Positions 31,904 to 33,744 of a stretch of 33,744 nt of DNA are shown piece after piece. How positions within the stretch are numbered: position 1 is the first letter of the stretch; each line of letters begins with the position of its first letter. The DNA comes from Candidatus Cloacimonadales bacterium (lineage in GTDB: Bacteria > Cloacimonadota > Cloacimonadia > Cloacimonadales > TCS61). The stretch spans positions 1-33,744 of the forward strand of contig JAUSOT010000103.1 in the NCBI GenBank assembly GCA_030656075.1. Direction: 5' to 3'. A model generated the notes under the pieces. That model ran no database searches. It was not told the DNA's origin and was given only the letters and a program-made list of their open reading frames with translations. The translations under genes and the position numbers were made by a program.

Positions 31904-33476
31904 TTCAGAAAATCATGCTATAGAAAGTGTGGGTAAAGAAATCAGTCGAGAATATAGCCAGGTTTTTAAAAAATCAGGTAAACCGAAAATCTTGATCTGC
32001 ACACCGGAAATCACCGAACTACCGGAAGGGATGGGAAATGCTGCCAACCTGGTCGCAGCTAAAGGCGGCGGTTTGGGAGATATTTCCGCCGGTCTGGTGC
32101 GCCATTTGAACGACAGCCAGGAATTTGAACTGCATATAGTTTTACCAAAATACGACCGCAGCATTAAACACATTGCTGCCATCACCAGTCAGCAAGTAGA
32201 TCGTCTGGCTGTAGTGCTCAGTGGCCGCGGCATTCACCTGGTGAACGACAGCGCTTTTTCCTATATTGATAATCCCTATGCAGAAAACATTATTCACACA
32301 CCAATGAGACGCTCCCTGGTTTTTCAGCGTCACATCATCAATAATCTACTGGATTTTATTCAGCCGGATGTGGTGCACTGCAACGATTGGATGACCGGCC
32401 TGATTCCGGCTGCTGCCAGGGCAAAAGGCATCAAATCTCTCTTCACGCTTCATAATATTTTCACCGAAAAACAAACCATGATGGAAATCGAAACCAGCGG
32501 CATCCGTCCACTCGATTTTGTGGAATGGCTTTATTTTGAAAATTACCCGGAAAATATTAAGCAAAACTGGAAAGAACATTTCCGCACCAATAAAGTGGAT
32601 TTCACTGCCACGGCAATCTATGCTTCCGATTATTTTAATACGGTGAGTGAAACTTTCTTGCAGGAATTGGTGGAGAACATGTTCCCCGATATTGTTCCCC
32701 GTTCCATTTTCTCTATGATCAGGCAGAAGTATGAACAGGGAAGAGCTGCCGGTATTTTGAACGCTCCCAATGACACGATGAACTCTAAAGTTCTGCGCGA
32801 TATTATCAACTTTAATAAATACACAATGACGGAGAAAAAAGCAGAGAATAAAGTGCTTTTTCAGGAACGGATGGGATTGCCACAAAAAAAAGATGTGCCT
32901 TTATTCTTTTGGCCCAATCGCCTGTTTTTTCAGAAAGGACCGGATATTTTATTCGATAATTTGGAATATTTCCTGAAAAAATATAAAATGCAGATCGCAG
33001 TGGTGGCAAACGGCGATAAAAAGTTGGAAGCCAGGCTGGAAAAAATCAGCCGGAAACATCCGCAGATAGCCTACCGGCATTTCGATGAATCGCTCAGCAA
33101 CCTGGGTAAAGCTGCTGCCGATTTCATTTTGATGCCATCCCGTTATGAGCCTTGCGGATTGCCCCAGATGGAAGTTCTGCGCTTCGGCACTCTGCCGGTT
33201 GTGCGCTCCACCGGTGGACTCAAGGATACGATCCAGCAATTGAATGTGAACGAAAACAGCGGCAACGGTTTCACTTTTATGTTTGCCGACCGGGAAGGAT
33301 TGGATTACGGTTTTCAGGAAGCGATGGCTTTTTATAAACTGCCCTCAGATGTGAAGGAAAAACAATTGCAGCGGGTGATGAGTGAATCGAAACGACGTTT
33401 TAACCTGCAGAAAACAGCTGAAAAATATATGAATATCTACCAGAAATTGATTAAAGAAAAACGAGATGGGAAATAG
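31896..33476 (+). CDS. glgA: Glycogen synthase (GT5)
   Basis: This enzyme extends alpha-1,4-glucan from a nucleotide-glucose donor. The 526 residues are longer than the typical 480, mainly from a 30-residue N-terminal leader. The donor-site motif is KGGGLGD (56-62) and the catalytic region reads MPSRYEPCGLPQMEVLRFG, then LPVVRSTGGLKDTI, close to the conserved GlgA pattern. DVVHCNDWMTGLIPAA and FTLHNIFTEK are the usual middle motifs. AAAGGA lies about eight bases before the ATG, within the preceding gene. No glgC (ADP-glucose pyrophosphorylase) or branching enzyme is in this window. Co-transcribed with the phosphorylase and the giant GH13-like gene. Confidence 0.9.
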   Translation: MNNSENHAIESVGKEISREYSQVFKKSGKPKILICTPEITELPEGMGNAANLVAAKGGGLGDISAGLVRHLNDSQEFELHIVLPKYDRSIKHIAAITSQQVDRLAVVLSGRGIHLVNDSAFSYIDNPYAENIIHTPMRRSLVFQRHIINNLLDFIQPDVVHCNDWMTGLIPAAARAKGIKSLFTLHNIFTEKQTMMEIETSGIRPLDFVEWLYFENYPENIKQNWKEHFRTNKVDFTATAIYASDYFNTVSETFLQELVENMFPDIVPRSIFSMIRQKYEQGRAAGILNAPNDTMNSKVLRDIINFNKYTMTEKKAENKVLFQERMGLPQKKDVPLFFWPNRLFFQKGPDILFDNLEYFLKKYKMQIAVVANGDKKLEARLEKISRKHPQIAYRHFDESLSNLGKAAADFILMPSRYEPCGLPQMEVLRFGTLPVVRSTGGLKDTIQQLNVNENSGNGFTFMFADREGLDYGFQEAMAFYKLPSDVKEKQLQRVMSESKRRFNLQKTAEKYMNIYQKLIKEKRDGK

Positions 33477-33664
33477 TAGAACTCACCCCTGCTGTCCCCT
33501 CTCTTTACCACTTCGTTCAAATAGAGGGGAACATGAGATGCCGTTGAAGAAAATTTTTTGGACTCGACTTAAAAATCTGGCAATCTTTCAATAGTTACAA
33601 TCAGAGACTTGAGCTTTCCGCTATCAGCGAGCTGATAGTTCTATTAAGATGAAACGGGCATATA
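33477..33664. other. Intergenic region after glycogen synthase with repeat and hairpin
   Basis: A stem CCCCTCT (33496-33502) with AGAGGGG (33523-33529) belongs to the CCCC/GGGG repeat type. A separate compact hairpin, CTATCAG-CGAG-CTGATAG, occupies 33621-33638; it lacks a T-run, so it is not a classical terminator. No other coding or RNA signal is visible up to the promoter described next. Confidence 0.5.
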
Positions 33665-33733
33665 TATAATTGAATAGTATCTTTGACCAGATAGTCCTAC
33701 TTTTCAAAGTAGTGGCTATCAAAATCAAAGGAG
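33665..33733 (+). promoter_or_regulatory. Promoter, leader hairpin and RBS of the gene starting at 33741
   Basis: A consensus TATAAT (33665-33670) lies in the run ATATATATAAT, with only a weak -35 (TATTAA, 33642-33647). The predicted leader contains a strong hairpin at 33690-33720: GATAG pairs with CTATC and CTACTTT with AAAGTAG around a small loop. Six bases after it is AAAGGAG (33727-33733), a good ribosome-binding site. The hairpin's closeness to the RBS suggests a control of translation or mRNA stability. Confidence 0.5.
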
Positions 33734-33740
33734 TAATGAA

Positions 33741-33744
33741 ATGA
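33741..33744 (+). CDS. Start of an unidentified gene cut by the window end
   Basis: An ATG at 33741-33743 stands seven bases after AAAGGAG, the best-placed start. The nearer ATG at 33736 is only two bases from the RBS and meets a stop after one further codon (ATG AAA TGA), so it cannot be the start. Nothing of the product is visible. Confidence 0.45.

Noticed and set aside
33621-33638. Hairpin CTATCAG-CGAG-CTGATAG as the glycogen operon terminator
   Set aside because: It lacks a following T-run and lies about 145 bases past the glgA stop.

Overview
The window reads as a chromosomal segment of a low-to-mid GC, anaerobic, Gram-negative-type bacterium of the FCB group. Candidatus Cloacimonadota is the closest match I can suggest. 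The reasons are a secreted FG-GAP repeat protein with a C-terminal NYPNPFNP-type sorting domain, a sodium-pumping NADH:quinone reductase (NQR) module, a hybrid-cluster protein under an Rrf2 regulator, and gaps full of short palindromic repeats. The taxonomic call is inference; there is no rRNA or other phylogenetic marker here.

Layout: (1) 1-2719 holds nqrD, nqrE and a short nqrF, with hairpin repeats before nqrD and between nqrE and nqrF; nqrABC would lie upstream. (2) 2780-4846 holds a conserved-looking CPFGH protein, a thioredoxin-fold protein and a ChaN-like exported protein, separated by at least three families of palindromic repeats. (3) 5190-7694 is a visibly AT-rich accessory gene, with an unrecognised N-terminal domain (possibly ADP-ribosyltransferase-like) and TPR repeats. 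(4) 8011-11417 is an apparent operon: exported TPR/DUF2271-like protein, LytS-type histidine kinase and LytTR response regulator, behind a clear sigma70-type promoter. (5) 11470-13965 (minus strand) is a 14-repeat FG-GAP protein. (6) 14081-16547 is rrf2-hcp, with a shared palindrome at both promoters. (7) 16546-19522 (minus strand) is a second AT-rich accessory unit: an N6-adenine DNA methyltransferase and an overlapping His-rich small protein. (8) 19868-22298 is an ABC ATPase and permease. (9) 22372-22847 is a RelB/RelE-type toxin-antitoxin pair. (10) 22949-33476 is a glycogen/alpha-glucan cluster: a GH13 enzyme with two starch-binding-like domains (minus), then on the plus strand GT35 phosphorylase, a giant GH13-like protein and a GT5 glycogen synthase. 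The next gene appears to start at 33741.

Working together: the glucan genes could build glycogen (GT5) and degrade it (GT35 plus GH13 enzymes) in the cytoplasm. NQR couples NADH oxidation to a sodium gradient. Rrf2-Hcp is a nitrosative or redox stress response. The TPR/DUF2271 protein and its kinase/regulator pair probably form one signalling unit.

Most promising for novelty: the GGTATTNNARTACC sites at the rrf2 and hcp promoters; a family of hairpins with varying stems and a constant NGGA loop; the methyltransferase plus His-rich protein pair; the AT-rich TPR protein; and the giant GH13-like protein with an altered region IV.
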